From Antitrichia curtipendula (Eukaryota; Streptophyta; Bryopsida; Hypnales; Leucodontaceae): DNA of 64,000 nt. Shown here piece after piece: positions 24,132-39,599 of the stretch. Position numbers and translations under genes: made by a program. Location of the stretch: positions 44,082,001 to 44,146,000 of the forward strand of contig OX579635.1 of NCBI GenBank assembly GCA_951230915.1, in the 5' to 3' direction. The notes beneath the pieces were generated by a model. The model did not search any database, was not told the DNA's origin, and was given only the letters and a program-made list of their open reading frames with translations. The stretch's first letter is position 1, and the number at the start of each line of letters is the position of its first letter.

Positions 24132-25789
24132 AAATTATTGACTTTCTCCACCCTCGACAGATCAATCGATTGCTGCCCTACTCATATTGGATGACGTACG
24201 CATACTGTCACTTGAGCAGAAAGAGAGGTCTTATGTACGAGTGCTCCACAGAATTAAGTACGAGCTAGACTCTATAAAGTCTCGAACATCATCAAAGGGC
24301 TCGACCTGTAAAAGAACAGAGAACATGAGCAACACGAAAATACGATTGTCAAACTCTCCGCTAAACGATACCTTAACAAACAGGGAGCATATTGGCAGAG
24401 TGAAACGTGCACATAACCGAAATCAATTGCCCTTCCTCCACTCGTGAAATTAGCATTAGCAATTGGCAGAAGTGAGCAAAACGAAGCTCAAATCTCACAT
24501 TGACCAAATATATTATACACCGGAGAGCATACAGAAGTAGCACAGGCAGTGTCAAATCAGCATATTCGACAAACACGACCAAGACCGTTCGACAGTAACC
24601 TCATTTTACGGTCGGTGAGACATAATTACAGCACATTCACAAATCAACGACACTTCTATGCAGGGCCAGGATCCGCTTGAAGCAATCCTCTTAAGGTCTA
24701 TCAAAATAATCATTACAGACTCCCGTCTACGCAATAGAGGAATTCAAGAATGCCTACGTAACATTCGGAATAGGAACGTACTAGCTCCAATCGCTAAGCA
24801 GAATTCCTATCTTCCAGAGTCTAAGTTGAGTGAGACAGACAAACTAATTGCCAATAACTACAACACTCTTGACTTGCAGGCAAGAAATCATGATTCATTA
24901 TGTAGGTCCAGGAGGAAGAGGCATCACTGCGCATTGGTCTTATAAATAGTGAGAGCAAATCAGTGAAAGAATTTTAACCTGTCAACCCCTTAGAAAAACA
25001 TTGAGGTGGAAATGAAACTGTAAGATTTGAACTACAGAAAAGGAAAAAATGGATTCGAATAAATCGGTAGACGAAAACAACGAGCTTCAATGGACGCAAA
25101 TGAGCACGGCTATGAAGAAGAGTAACCACGAACACGCATCCAACAGGCAAGAATTGCCACAATCGGATCCAGGAACCAAACACTATTCGCTATGTCCTCT
25201 AGCGGACGTGTAGTTTGCGAGAAAAAAACAGGTTCTGGTTGAGGATACCACCTTTGATCGTATCCAACATGGACATGATAGCTCATACAGGCAAGAGCAC
25301 CCTCGAATCAATCTTCAACAGCACGCAAGGCTATCAAGACAGAAACTCGATAGCTATAGGGATACCATACAACCCGTTCAAACCAGCAGTCGCACCCAAT
25401 ACTCCTTCGAGTATAAATACAAACTAAGGAACCTCGCCTATGGTATGTGATAAGCTTCAATGCCTCGCAGACGCTTAACAAAATAGGACTCTTGCACACG
25501 ATGTAAAATACATAAACCGACTGATCTCACGACATCCTCGAGAGACCATTCCTAAAAGAAAATTATATAATAGAGAGTCGAAACAACAAAAGCAATAATC
25601 ACATACTCCACAGGCTCTATTCACGCTCCCCATGCAATGTTCAAAAAAACAAAAATTAAGACCGAAATTCAATGACACAAGCCCGAGTTCAACTACAGCG
25701 GCTATTTCAAAGAAGAGCAATTACTATTCCTTTCCACCTATTCGCCGCTACAAGAAGCGAATCACAGAGACAGAAGAAATTTTCCGCAG

Positions 25790-25797
25790 TTTCGCGC
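25790..25797 (+). promoter_or_regulatory. E2F-type site TTTCGCGC
   Basis: Matches the E2F consensus TTTSSCGC. It lies between the putative RBR core promoter and the start codon. Confidence 0.4.
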
Positions 25798-26321
25798 ACA
25801 CTATTCGCGACACACTTTTCCGGAGCTTCTCAAAAAAAAAATTCCCTCAGTGCTCAAAAGCTGGAGAGAGACTTTCACTATTCTATCCCGAGGTCCGCCA
25901 CAACCTTTTATACAATAGAAAGACATAACGACAGGAAGCAATAATCACAGAGGCTAACAAAATCAGCACCGATGCAGCAGCAGCGCATTGACGAAGGAAC
26001 ACTTCTCCCACACTCCAACGCCAACTCCCTCAACCATAGGAATCTGGACAAAATACGAAAAATGAAAAGAAAAATCGTGCAAAAGAAGGCGAGCAAGCAG
26101 ACAGGAAACAGAGGAGGCGTAGGAGGACGGAAAGCACCTCCGGAACGAAACGGACATGCCGGTGACGGGGGTGCAGGGGTGTGCCCGACGGATTGCAAAA
26201 GCTGAGAAACGGCGATATTTGGCAGAGATGCTGAGAAGCTCTCCTCAGCAACAGCAGAGAGACGAAGGGCCGGACGAGCCAGCGAGGGAGCGAGAGCAGC
26301 CCCTGCCCTGGCCAGTCCAGC

Positions 26322-26329
26322 GCGGGAAA
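26322..26329 (-). promoter_or_regulatory. E2F-type site TTTCCCGC near the inferred RBR start of transcription
   Basis: A perfect match to TTTSSCGC, read on the RBR strand, about 28-40 bases downstream of the TATA box. E2F sites in plant RBR promoters are known and place RBR under E2F control, so the position is functionally plausible. Confidence 0.6.
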
Positions 26330-26356
26330 GGCCCGGAGTCAGTTGACGCCCGGGAG

Positions 26357-26362
26357 CTTATA
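26357..26362 (-). promoter_or_regulatory. TATA box of RBR (TATAAG)
   Basis: GGGTATAAGCTC on the minus strand, at the upstream edge of the GC-rich block and just before AT-rich desert begins. It points toward RBR. Confidence 0.5.
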
Positions 26363-26399
26363 CCCTGATACCCTCTTACCATGTACCCGGAAATAGAGC

Positions 26400-29300
26400 C
26401 AGATGTAAATTTAGAATATGACTGTTCAGCTCGTTACATCAGCTGGTGAGTTCGATATTGCTTCACACGACGTTCGGGACCGTACCTACTCAGAACTATT
26501 TTCGTTTGGGTCCGAACCTATGGAGTAAGGTAGCAGCACTCATAAGCGTCACCTCCAAGATCTTGGAAAATCTTAAGAATTGAATAGATGTGATTACAAG
26601 GATGTTTTACATCTGAATATCAGACCCTAGTGCTGGTATTAGATTCATGTATTGTCATCTCTTTAAAAATTCACAACTTATTCTTTCTTTGCCGAAACAA
26701 TACACTAGAAAGTGCACAATAATTGTTTTTCTCTTGCTAGTAGGGTCCAATAATTTGTTGAATGTGTATTAGCAAACATCATGTCCAAAATCCTTAAATC
26801 AATGGTTATGGGTATTGCTACCTTAGCACTTTGTATTTTCATTTGGTAACAAACTTGCATCAAATTTAGAAGAATATAATGAATCTAGATATGGTTGCTA
26901 TTTGATATACAACAACATCAAAAAGTGACATTTTTAACCCAAGGTCTCATTGAGAAGGTGTAGGAATGTCAATAGGATTCAATAAACACAAACAAATGAA
27001 AAATCATGGAGATGAAAATTTCACACAATTTGCATTTAATATTATAGATTACGTGTAGACTAACAAATTTTATAGGCTTTGGAAGGGAAAAAGACCTTGC
27101 ATTGATAGAAGCTACATTTGAAGAAGTTTAATTAGGACTTTATTAGGGAAAAAATGAGTCACTGCTATGGAGACAAAGCCTTTCATAGTTAAGCTACTTG
27201 TTTTATTTCTTGCTCGTAGCACCCTGGAATGCATGCATGTAAGGAGAAGATGGATAAAATCCTTCAGAATTGCATGTTTATCAATTAAATCATCTATTGT
27301 TAGTAACTTTCATTCAAATGTTGATAAGTTCAATGTTTTTTTAGAGGAATTTGGCAATTCCATCTTGTTGTTTTTGTATGAAGGTAGTTAGGGACAAAAT
27401 AAAGTAAGATTTGGGACAAAATATGCCAACAAATAGTTCATTGAATTTGACCTCTTGAATTAAAATTAAAAACTAAAAATTAAAAGCATTGTAGTTTTTG
27501 ATGGCAATCACATAGTTTTGTCCTTTGTTTTAAATAATCTAAAGTTTCAAAAGTGTATTATATGTTATTTTTTATAAATTTAAATAATAATTTAGTGATA
27601 ATATTTGAATTAAAGTTCTAAACAATTACTTATAGATCATACCTATATAAAAAAACTCAAGTTCTATCTAAAATTTATTGTAAATTGGGTAAGGTACTAG
27701 CGATTTTCACAATGATTATTTACAAAAACAAGCTAATTACCCAAAAAAAAATCAAATCAACGGAAAGTCCAAATTTTCAATTGAGAAAAGCTCCAAAATA
27801 TAAAAATGTGTTAGAAAGTGCAATTTTATAGGCAACATAATACTAATTTTCAAAAACAAAAGTTTGTAGCTTGACATGTAGATGATATCTATATGATTAG
27901 ATTTATTGTTGCACTTACTAATACCTATGAATAAATTTAGAAGCAACAAATTAAATTCTTTTCTAAACTTAAATGAATTGAACATTAACAATTTTTATAA
28001 GATTTTTTGTTGCACTTTGGAAATTTGAAGTTCTAATTATATTTATATTTATTACCTTGTTTGTCTGTTTTATTTGTAGAGGTCATTTTTAAGGGCAATT
28101 TTTAATTAGAAAAAATATTTTAGGATGAAACACATACATTTTTTGAACCATAGAATATTTGAATACTTTTTAAAATCTGCAATATTTCTAAGTTGAGGAG
28201 GTAATACTAAATTCTTTAAAAACATTATATAGACTGAAAAATCAAGTCTATGTATACATGGAACATGATTGAATTCTATCATTTACAGTATTGGTTATAT
28301 AGCATATTCCTTATATAGCATATTCCTTTTATAGCATATAAAAAGTATATGGTGTTTTGGGATCCAAAATTATTAAAATTTTACATTGTTTCTACCATGT
28401 TCAAAGCAAAAAATTGCAAAGTTTGTAGATATGCCTTTTGCATTTAATGTTTTGTGAAGTGATCTTATATGCAAAAGTAGAAACTATACCATTATTGTTT
28501 ATTTTGTGCATACAAAGAATTTTTTTAAATATGCCACAATATGAAGAAATCTACAACAATATTTACATTCAACAATAGGATTGACAATTTACAATTTCAT
28601 ATTAAAAATTTAAGTTCAATTGAGCTTCTTAACACATTCTTATAGTTACATTTTTTATTTGAAAACCACACCTTATATACTACAAATCTATTGCTTATAA
28701 AGGCATTTATAGATTTAAATTCTTTCTTTTGTTCTTCAAAAGTAAAAATATAATACAATTGATTCAAATAAGTCTAAAACAATTGTCTCTATAGTAGATA
28801 GAATATGGATGATTTTCAAAGACATCCCAAGGAACATTGTATTGTTAAAAACCAAATCATATAATTAAAATATATCATTTATTACTCTTGTAAGAAAAAA
28901 AATTAAATAATTTTAATATATATGTATACATATATTAGTGTTTAATTATATTCTAAGGAAAATGATCAAGATTGACTTATTAATCTATACATCAAAATTC
29001 AAATTTATTACTCAAAGGTTCATTGGCACATTTTGACATGGATTACATCCAATCAAAAACAAATTGCTTTAAGCGGCAAGGCCCTTCCCTCGACCCTCCT
29101 CAAATTGCTTTGTTTTTTTACCTTTGTTGTTCTTTGATTCTTTTGGTTTTGGTGTGATTTTTTATTCTTGCACTAGAATGAAGTATTCCTTTGTTTGTGA
29201 AAATTAACAAATACAATTTTTTGAGGGAGCGGATATTTTTATATTATTTTTAAGTTGTTTTGAAATTGCACCTAAAATTCCTTAACTGTAAAGTAAACAA

Positions 29301-32300
29301 TATATTTTATTATTGTTTGAAGGTTGTAAAGAAGGAAAAGTGCAAAATGGTAGTTTTACAAGAGTTGGACATTTTAAACTTGAAATATGTAATTTCAAAA
29401 TACCAAGTTTAAATTTCCATAAATTTTATATAAAATAGAAACAATAGCCCAAAAAATAATATTTGAGCATGAATAAATTCGTTGTGATTGTAAAATGACA
29501 TTATCTACACTAATTAGTAATAAAGAGACACTCCATCAAAGAGCTTTGTACTTGAATTTCCAAGAGATAATTCCAAACAAAAATAAATCCTATTCATATT
29601 GATTTCAGAAAATGAATAATCATTTGTCATTTTCAATCATAATATATAATAAAAGTATATAATAGTATCACTTCTTTTCTTTTCTTTGAACTTTTTATTC
29701 ACCTTGTTATCTATCAACCATTAAATTTTCCAACAATTTTGTATCTTGACAATGTAAATTAATCATAAGTAAACTACTCAAGAAATGCTATATTTTTATT
29801 TTTCAATATTGTTCTGACATTCAAAGTTTCAATTCAAGTAAAAAATGTTGGACTTCACTTTGGTAGCACACTTATGTCCTTGTGTGCCCTCCACCTCCTT
29901 TCATTTCACACTAATTACACTAGAAAAGTATACTCAAAATTCATTAATCCCAATTGGTCAAATAGTTTAACTATTTATTGATTATTCATTCAAATTTTGA
30001 ACAATGGATTTGAGCAAATATATCCCAAATACACTATAATAAATTAAAATATATAATTATGGTCTATGGATCATGTTTAATAACTTTTGTTTAAAAGTCA
30101 TCATTAAATTATTCTTGTAAGTTGTATATTAAATACATCTTTGCAATTTGGAACTATCCTATGGTTCTTAAGAGGTTAAAGTGGTTGCTATCATTTTTTC
30201 AATAAAAATTGAGGATCATTGTTAAATAAGATTCAGTGAAGGTAATAAAATATATAAATAGAAAAATGAAATCGCATCCAATATTTTTATTTAAAAAAAA
30301 AGCATAGTACATTTTTAAAACTACTATGTAATAAGCAACTACTATCTTTCAATGTTAGTAGTCTTTCCATTTTGAAGTTAGGCACTTCAAAGTTAACCTA
30401 TCTTAAAATTTGGCAATAGTACAAAAGTTTTTATATTTGTTATATGAATCCTATAACCTCCAAATCTTTTTTTGAATTTTTGCACATATTTTTGTACAAA
30501 TACATTGTTAATATAAATTTCATCAAATTATTCATAAAGGAAGACATTAAAGATTCATGCAATATTTGGATGAATAGGAATCTTATTTAGATGAACATCA
30601 TCCTAAAGATCTCTATTCATCTTCTATAATATAGAGTTTAGGACACTGACGGTTTATTCAAAGGATTCTATAAAGTCATGATGCTTATGCCTGTTCTTCA
30701 AAGGATGACAAATAATTACATAGGTTTGTCATATTTATTTATCAATAATTTTTAATCAATAAAAAATAAAATACAAAAAAAAGGTTCTTTAGGCTCAAAA
30801 ATACATGGTACAATGCAGTGGAATAGTTTTTAAAAATTTTAATATTATTTAAACAAAAAATGTTAAATGTACTATGCTCTTTTTGTTTGAAAATTTTAAT
30901 ATTATTTAAAAAAAAAGCATAGTACATTTTTTCACTATAAGGAAATCATTTTTTTATGTCTAATCTTTGACATTGATGTTTTTTAAACATCACAATGTCA
31001 TAGTGAGGATGGCTTTAGAAGGTAGATTTCTATAGATATTCTGTAGAATGTTGATAAATTACTTTGGAAACAAGACGATGCTATCATTGACATTTATGTT
31101 TTATTTGACATGAATGCAAATATAGTGATGTTTTTTTTAACATTTGGAAAACATAGTATTACCATGTCAACGAGCATAAGTGTTTTGATTGCAAGTAAGT
31201 TTGTGGAAGTTATTGTGGACTATGGTAAAATGTTGACCAAATGTGAATTTTTTTGGAGAAGGACAGTGATGTAGCATGCTTTGCCAAAAAAAAGGAAATG
31301 GATGGATACACACCATGGATGAAAAGGAAATTTCTTTATATAAGTGGAGTGGTAGGAAGTTAAAGAATTCATATGAGATATAAAAAGCAAGAATTGTGTT
31401 TAAAGTAAAAAAATTTAAAACAACGTCCAAATATTTGAAATAATGTCCAAATGTCTAGCGGTGGAGCTCCCATCTTCAAATTTACCCATATTCTTCATTT
31501 GACCATGAACGGACAATAGATTTCGTTATAAAAATTCCTTTCAATCCTTCATTCTCACTAATTGTCAATGAAGTAATTCCTTTATTTTGCCATCAAATTT
31601 TTTTTTAATGGTAAATGATAAGTTATCTTTAAATCTTATTGAATTTGATTATTTTTCTTATTCAATTTATTTTTTCGTTTCTTTAAAATAATTATTTTTT
31701 ACCAACCTTGCCTCTTGGGGATGGTATGCACCAATGGATGCCTCAAAAAATGTCTAGATGTCTAACTATTGACATTTCAAAAAACAGTATTAAAGTTTTT
31801 AGACAACATAAAAGTTTAATGACTAGGCATGCTATGTCATCTTTTTTGGTTACCACATCACTTTTCCCACCCCCTTGTCAAAGATGGGCGAAATGAAAAA
31901 AACTCCCACGTAGCTTTTTTTGCCCGCATGGCGCTCATGTGGCATCCATATAGTAAGATTTCAGCACCCCCTAAATCCATTTTTTGGTGGATGTTAGTTC
32001 AAAAACATCAAAACATGTGGGCATGTCATATGAGATTTTGGACGTTTTTGCCACGTCAATCTTAAGACAAATTTTTGGACATCCACTTAAATATGTGCGA
32101 ATGTCTCAACAACAGTCACATGCCAATTTTTGATGTCTAAAAAAACACGGGGTTCTTACAAAAAAAAATTTATAGGAAAGCTACATATGTCTTCTTTCAT
32201 TTCAATGGTAGCGATCATCAGAATTAATCCACATGAATGAAGAATTATGCTTATTACAAGAACTAGTTGAGAAAATAAGAGCGATGGTCTTCCTAGTCCT

Positions 32301-33596
32301 TTAAAGATTACGGTATTTTGATCTACAATGCTTCTACAAAAGATCAAGGTCCTTCTAGGGTTTGTCTTCTATAAGAACACTCGATATAGATGTGCTAGGG
32401 TGTAAAAGAGTTGTAATTGGCCATAAAAATTTAAAAACCTCCCTCCCCCCTAATGCCCAGAGTAGTATATGCTATACACACACGCAATTGCAGACCCCAA
32501 CCTTTTAAATTTCACTTACAAAAAAGCTAAGATACCTACTCATGTTCACTAGCATATATTATTGCACTAAATTGTCTAATTAGTGTCAATTTCAAAATGT
32601 TATGATTTGAGAATTGGTACAATACAAAATAGTGTGACTTTGGTAATTAAATTAATGTCACACATAGTATAAGGACAAGAAATGTAATAGATTTTGTTAG
32701 TAAGCTTAATGGCTAACTTACAATACAAGTAGTATACTAAAGCAATGGTGCTAGTATGTGAGCTCAAGAATGCGAGCTTGTGAGCATTGAGCCTACAATA
32801 TATTTACCTAAAATATAGATACCACACACTATAGAAGGTGTATGTATCATAAACACCTATAATATGGGTATTTGTAACATATATACAACAATATAAAATT
32901 ATGAATAATCTACTAATATAACATTTTTTGGCCGTCAGATAGGCTGCCTTGAGTCCTTTATACAAAGTTCATCCAACATTATTGATTGCTTTTGATTCTT
33001 TTTTTTATTGACTACGTTTGCTTATTGTTTTCTTTCAATAAATACTTTGGATTAAATTACCGCTATTGATTTTTAAATTTTTTTTTTCTCTTGAAACATA
33101 TGGATCAATTCCATTGAATAGTGGAAAAATTACAAAGAACCAAGAGAGCCAATCCACGGCCAAAAAAATTTAAAGCGTTTTCATTGATTTTTGTTTTTCA
33201 TTGACTATTTTTGTAAATCTCTCACTATTCTCTTTCTGAATGCAACATGCACCCATGGCTACTAATGAGATGCAAAATATTCTACATCATTTTGTATAAG
33301 GCAATGCTCGAGGAAGAAGGCATTGCGCAATAAAAAGGGGCAACAAGGAAGGTGGAGCCTGATGAGGAGACCCTTTTTATCACGCAATGCCCAACAATGA
33401 GAGTCATTGCCCGGCACAAATAGTAGTCAACAAATCAAACCAACAGAATAGGGAACATTTGGGATGATATTTGAATAGTAGATGAAAAATCCGTAATGCC
33501 CGATTAAATCAGGCATTTACAACCTGATTGCGGTACAAAAGCCGCCTGAAAAGTAAACATGCCATTGGGAGAAAGGGTAGTGCGCACGAAGGCTAC
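26400..33596. other. AT-rich desert, no gene
   Basis: Long AT-rich stretch with only short chance frames. Features noticed: three copies of a word close to AAAAGCATAGTACATTTT (about 30299, reverse near 30866, 30915); a duplicated 'TTTTAATATTATTTAAA' at about 30837 and 30894; 'ATAGCATATTCC' repeats at 28300-28340; and a partial member of the AT-rich foldback family at about 31440-31560 ('GGAGCTCCCATCTTCAAATTTACCC'). Confidence 0.6.
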
Positions 33597-33931
33597 TAAG
33601 GTAATAGGTCCAAAAATCGCCCACCTAAGAGCTGAAAATGAAATTTTGGGGAGGCAAAGCTTCTTGAAATATTTTTCAGTAAATTTTCCTTAAAAGATAA
33701 GTGGAATTGGCATCTAACCTCCAAGTTGTATCATATTTTTTGGAGCTTTGTGGAATTAGTTACAAAATTTTGAAGTTGAAGTGGCATGGGACTCTAAAAT
33801 CGCCCACCTCCTCAGATGTACACTATCTTTACATTGCTGAAGTCTATGAAAAAGCAAACATGTACATAGAGTGTACATTTGAGGATGTGGGCGGTTTTAG
33901 AGCCTGAGCGATTTCAGAGCCTCTTACCTTA
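33597..33931. mobile_element. TAAGGTA-ended MITE, subfamily 1
   Basis: The left end TAAGGTAATAGGTCCAAAAA is matched at the right by the complement of TAAGGTAAGAGGCTCTGAAA; inward, ATCGC and GTGGGCG words also pair. The interior carries 'TTGGCATCTAACC' and 'AATTAGTTACAAAATTTTGAA'. Nearly the same sequence is found at 41267-41596. Confidence 0.8.
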
Positions 33932-34479
33932 CTGAATGTTACAAAGGCCACGGCTTTGCGTGGGAGTGTGGGATGGAGCTGGCAGATAAGTTAGCTGGCA
34001 AATAAGTTAGTGTGAAGGAAGGTAGCGTCACGGTGAAGACAAATGGGTTTGTCCCGTGGGGCCTAACGAAAAAACTTGTCACATCAATCCGTGATGGCAT
34101 ACAGGCAATTCTTGCTTTCACAACAGATGGGTAAGGGTACATTGATGGACACACACAACTGAAGAAAATCACATAATGGACGTTTTTTAAATCTAATACC
34201 ATAACTCAAGGTTAAAGAATTTTTTTTTTTTTTGGGTAGTAAGTTACCGTACAGTACACTAGGACTATGAAGCTATCAACTCATATGTTGATGTGAGTGT
34301 ATCGTATTGCACGCAGTTAGTATTCATGTGATTCATAAATTCACAACTGGAGGCCGTAGAAAAATACACCCCAAAGCCATTAGTTTTTTCAGAAAATTCT
34401 GAATGCGAGAAATTGGAGCTTCAGGCATAAAGGCAGTCTGCTTTTAAAGCAACCTTTTTAACGCATTTAGGGGGAAGCC

Positions 34480-34622
34480 AAGGGCGGGCTTCCATGTGGA
34501 GTCCAGCGTCGGTGGGGCTTGCCGATCATTGGTAGAATGGGTGTTCCAGAAAAAATGGGATGCTCATTCCACTGATGATTGGCAGGCTTCACCAGCCCCC
34601 AATTCCACATGGAAGCTTGCGC
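34480..34622. repeat. Foldback palindrome of about 140 bp
   Basis: GGGCTTCCATGTGGA near 34487 is mirrored by TCCACATGGAAGC near 34603. Between them, GATCATTGGTAGAATGGG pairs with the complement of CTCATTCCACTGATGATT. Short frames on both strands here only reflect the palindrome. The surrounding DNA (TTTTTGAAGTAGTGAAATG, AATTAGTTATAAAT) is related to the TAAGGTA subfamily 1 interior, so the palindrome may have inserted into such an element. Confidence 0.7.
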
Positions 34623-34835
34623 TAAGCTCCTTGAAACAATTTTCAGTAAATTTTTGTAGGAAGAAAAAAAATGGAATTTAGGATTTGAACCCCAATTTGT
34701 TTTGTTGATGTTTTGGACCTTTGTGGAATTAGTTATAAATTTTTGAAGTAGTGAAATGCAGTGGTCACTAATAGCGACCACTTCTTAAAATAAACATTGT
34801 TGGTATATTGAAGAAAGCAAAATGTAGCTCGGTAT

Positions 34836-34976
34836 TAAGGTAGGAGGTTCCTAAATGGATCAGGTTCTAGATGCATCTCTTATCTAAAAATGAGTGACAT
34901 GCTCCTTGAAATATCTATTACTGTCATTGATGAAGTAGGTAGGCTTACATGGGCAATTTATGGACCTCCTACTTTA
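34836..34976. mobile_element. Short TAAGGTA-ended MITE
   Basis: The left end TAAGGTAGGAGGTTCCTAAA pairs with the right end GGACCTCCTACTTTA. At 141 bp it is the shortest member found. Confidence 0.6.
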
Positions 34977-36792
<1,816 letters not shown>

Positions 36793-37616
36793 TGTGTTTC
36801 ATTTACTTTAATATATTTTGGAGGATTTTGCTCTCACATTGTCTATTTGACTTTCACATTCATTAGATGAAATTTAGCTAGTCTAAAGGGTTTTTAATTC
36901 CCCCTAGTTCTTGCACTGTAGGAACTCAACCACAACAATAGTTTGACATGGCGGAGAGATTGCCATGTCCGGTAATAGTAATGAATTAATTATATTTATT
37001 TTAAAAATATACATAGATTTAAATATTTTAAAATAATTATTTTAATTTTAAAATAATTTTAATTTTAATTTTAAAATATTTTGTAATTATTATTTATTCT
37101 TGCCAGCATTGGTTGGTTCACAATATGAGGAATAGGCTTGAAATGGCCCTCCAATGCCTTCCAAAAACATCTAATGGTCTGAAGGAATGCACATACTTGC
37201 ATTCAAAGGATATTTAATAACATAATTTTTTTTAAATATTCTATAAAATTAGGATATTTAAAAAAAATTATAATGACATTTTATAACCATTTTAAGAATA
37301 TTTTTTAAATATGGGAATTCACTTGAGAAATAAAATCTTATGTTACAAACTATTTCTAGTAGTTTCATTGACGGGGTATGGTAAACTTGTTTCTTTTAGA
37401 CATTTTGTACTTTGTAGATACCTACAAAATGTCTCCATTACACTCTTAGGACTCACCCATTTGCCCATTTGCAATAGTTTAAAAGAAAATTTTAACAATC
37501 TCATGCAATGATTTTTTTTTTCCATTATTTTTAGGCAACGCACAAAGTAATTTACAATGGCCTAGTGAAGCTATTTACATCCACTAACATAGATGAAACA
37601 TGAAAAATGTGGATGA

Positions 37617-37639
37617 ATATATATACATATATATAAATA

Positions 37640-37680
<41 letters not shown>
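37617..37680. repeat. AT-rich palindromic microsatellite
   Basis: TATATATACATATATATAAA runs into a pure (AT)n tract. GATGAATATATA at the left and TATATATTCATC at the right make the whole tract a hairpin. Confidence 0.85.
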
Positions 37681-37681
<1 letters not shown>

Positions 37682-37823
37682 TCCAACAATGTGTAAAATC
37701 ATCTATAATAGAGGGATATTGTCCCTAGATTATATAGCAATTGATCAATAAATCGCCCTTGCAAAAAATACTAATCCCATGGGGCCAAGGCAACCAATGG
37801 GCTTGGAATGGATTGGTTCATCT

Positions 37824-38152
37824 TGCAGTAGGAGGTCCATAAAGTGCTTGGGCTCTAAAAGCGTCCACTTGTTGAAATGTAGACTATTTGTGGATGTTGC
37901 TTTTTCATTGTATTAACAATGTATAAAAGTGTACATTCCAAGAGGTGGACACTTTTAGTTACAATTTTTTTCTAACTTTCAAAAATTCATAACTAATTCT
38001 ATAAAGCTACAAAACATATGAAGCAATTTGAGTTAGATGCCAATTCTATGTGTTTGTCACATACATTTATTGAAAAATAAACTTCAATTACTTTAAGCTC
38101 CTCAAATTAATTTTCATCTCTTGAATGAATACTTTTGGGACCTCCTACCTTA
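37824..38152. mobile_element. TAAGGTA-ended MITE, subfamily 1
   Basis: The left end GCAGTAGGAGGTCCATAAA is slightly degraded; the right end GGGACCTCCTACCTTA is intact. The interior words 'AAAACATATGAAGCAATTTGAG' and 'TAGATGCCAATTC' are shared, as complements, with the 33.6 and 41.3 kb copies. Confidence 0.75.
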
Positions 38153-39095
38153 TATACCATGTTGTATAGTAGGGGCTAATACTGCCTATTGTGGCATGCA
38201 ATTTTTGGGTATAGTGTAGAGTATAATTGGAAATTTTTGTCTTGCATAATTAACACTCAATTTTTATGTAATCCCTATCAAGCATACTAAATTTTAGTTT
38301 CAGAAAAGCAAATTTTCATTTTGGGTGAATTCTTGAAGCCAATTTTTATGGTTTTACATAATATTTTACTGAAAAAAATTGGTGATGAATTTTTTTAATT
38401 TGATTGCCAAGATATGTAAGAAACGTCCATGTGCACATCTTACTTTCAATAAGCATCTCCAAAAAAGCTTCACAATTTCCTCTAGAAAGAGTGTAATATA
38501 AAGTGTCGTATGACCAAACTTTTTAAAATAGATGTCAATTTATATTTTAACTAGTTTGTGCTATTTGACCCTTGCAGTATATTTAATTTTATACATTTGA
38601 GCATGATGGTACAATTACCTTGCCAAAATCTAATTACAATAAAACGAGCAATAAAAATAAAATTGTATTTTTCAAAATTAGGACATTGTCACTGCAATAT
38701 TGAAATCTCCATAGAAGAAATTGTAAAACATTTTTGGAGATGCTTGTTGAAGGAAAAATGTGCGCATGGATGTTTCCTACATATCCACGCAAATTAAATT
38801 TTAAAAAATAAATCAGTAACCAATGTTTTTCAATGAATTATCATATAGAACCATGAAAATTGACTTAAAAAAAATTCACCCAAATTGGAGTTTTGATTTT
38901 CTGAAACTGAAATTTGGTATACTTGATTGGAATTGCATAAGAATTGAACACTAATTATACAAGATGAAAAATGCCAATTCTATTCTATATTATGCAATTT
39001 TTTATTTTATTTTTCTTCTTGAAACACATGGACCATTTCCATTGAATGCAAAAATTCTTTTGAATGGCACAAGAGGCAGATTGTAATAAATGTAT
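38153..39095. other. AT-rich intergenic DNA with a long inverted pairing
   Basis: No gene. Text near 38210-38380 (TGCAATTTTTGGGTATAG, TTTTAGTTTCAGAAAAGCAAA, TTGGGTGAATTCTTG) returns as complement near 38870-38990. This indicates a roughly 780-bp foldback element centred near 38.6 kb. The frame at 38558-38797 lies in its loop and is not supported as a gene. Confidence 0.5.
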
Positions 39096-39419
39096 TCAAG
39101 TAGGAGGTTCAAACTATGTGCAAGCATTTAGAATTGTCCACCTTTAAAATATACACAATTTGTACATATTGTTTTTTCATAGCCTTCACTGATGTACAAA
39201 CTAAGTACATGTAGGGGGTAGTGGAGCCCTGTGCCAGTTCAACTTCAAAATTTCATAATTGATTCCAGAAAGCTCCAAAAAATATGAAACAACTTGGGTT
39301 AGATGCCAATTCCACTTCTCTACCCAAGAAAATTTACTAAATTAAAAAAAAAAAAACTACATCTCCCCAAAATTCAATTGCAGCCCTAAGGTGGTCGATT
39401 TTATGGACCTACTACCTTA
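39096..39419. mobile_element. TAAGGTA-ended MITE, subfamily 1
   Basis: The left end (CAAGTAGGAGGTTCAAAC) is degraded; the right end TGGACCTACTACCTTA is intact. It shares 'AAAATATGAAACAACTTGGG' and 'TAGATGCCAATTCCAC' with its relatives. Confidence 0.72.
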
Positions 39420-39599
39420 GACCCCACGGTACAGTACATTGCGGATGCATGGAAAGACCCAGCTGATCTGATGAACTGGATGGATGCCTGGGTCCGTCCG
39501 TCCGTCCGAGTGTTTTTTTTGCGCTGAATTCAGTTACAGCTTTACCCCAGGTGGCAGTGCACTCTAATGTTTGTCTCCATTATTTAAACAACTGAAGAT

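Larger units (their letters stand above)
24132..26356 (-). other. RBR 5' region: probable leader with intron(s)
   Basis: The RBR ATG and the best core promoter (TATA at 26357-26362) are 2.2 kb apart, yet no coding exon is seen between. A 5' UTR containing at least one intron is the simplest reading. Candidate splice sites are too many to choose from by eye. GC content is ordinary throughout and rises at 26.15-26.37 kb. The many short frames here on both strands are not supported as genes. Confidence 0.45.

Noticed and set aside
24118..24165. In-frame extension of RBR upstream of the ATG at 24117
   Set aside because: It depends on a TTG start. The ATG at 24117 is the first in-frame ATG.
26400..33596. 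Protein-coding genes in short AT-rich frames
   Set aside because: Composition is Lys/Asn/Ile/Phe/Leu-rich chance translation, with no splice-compatible neighbours or domains.
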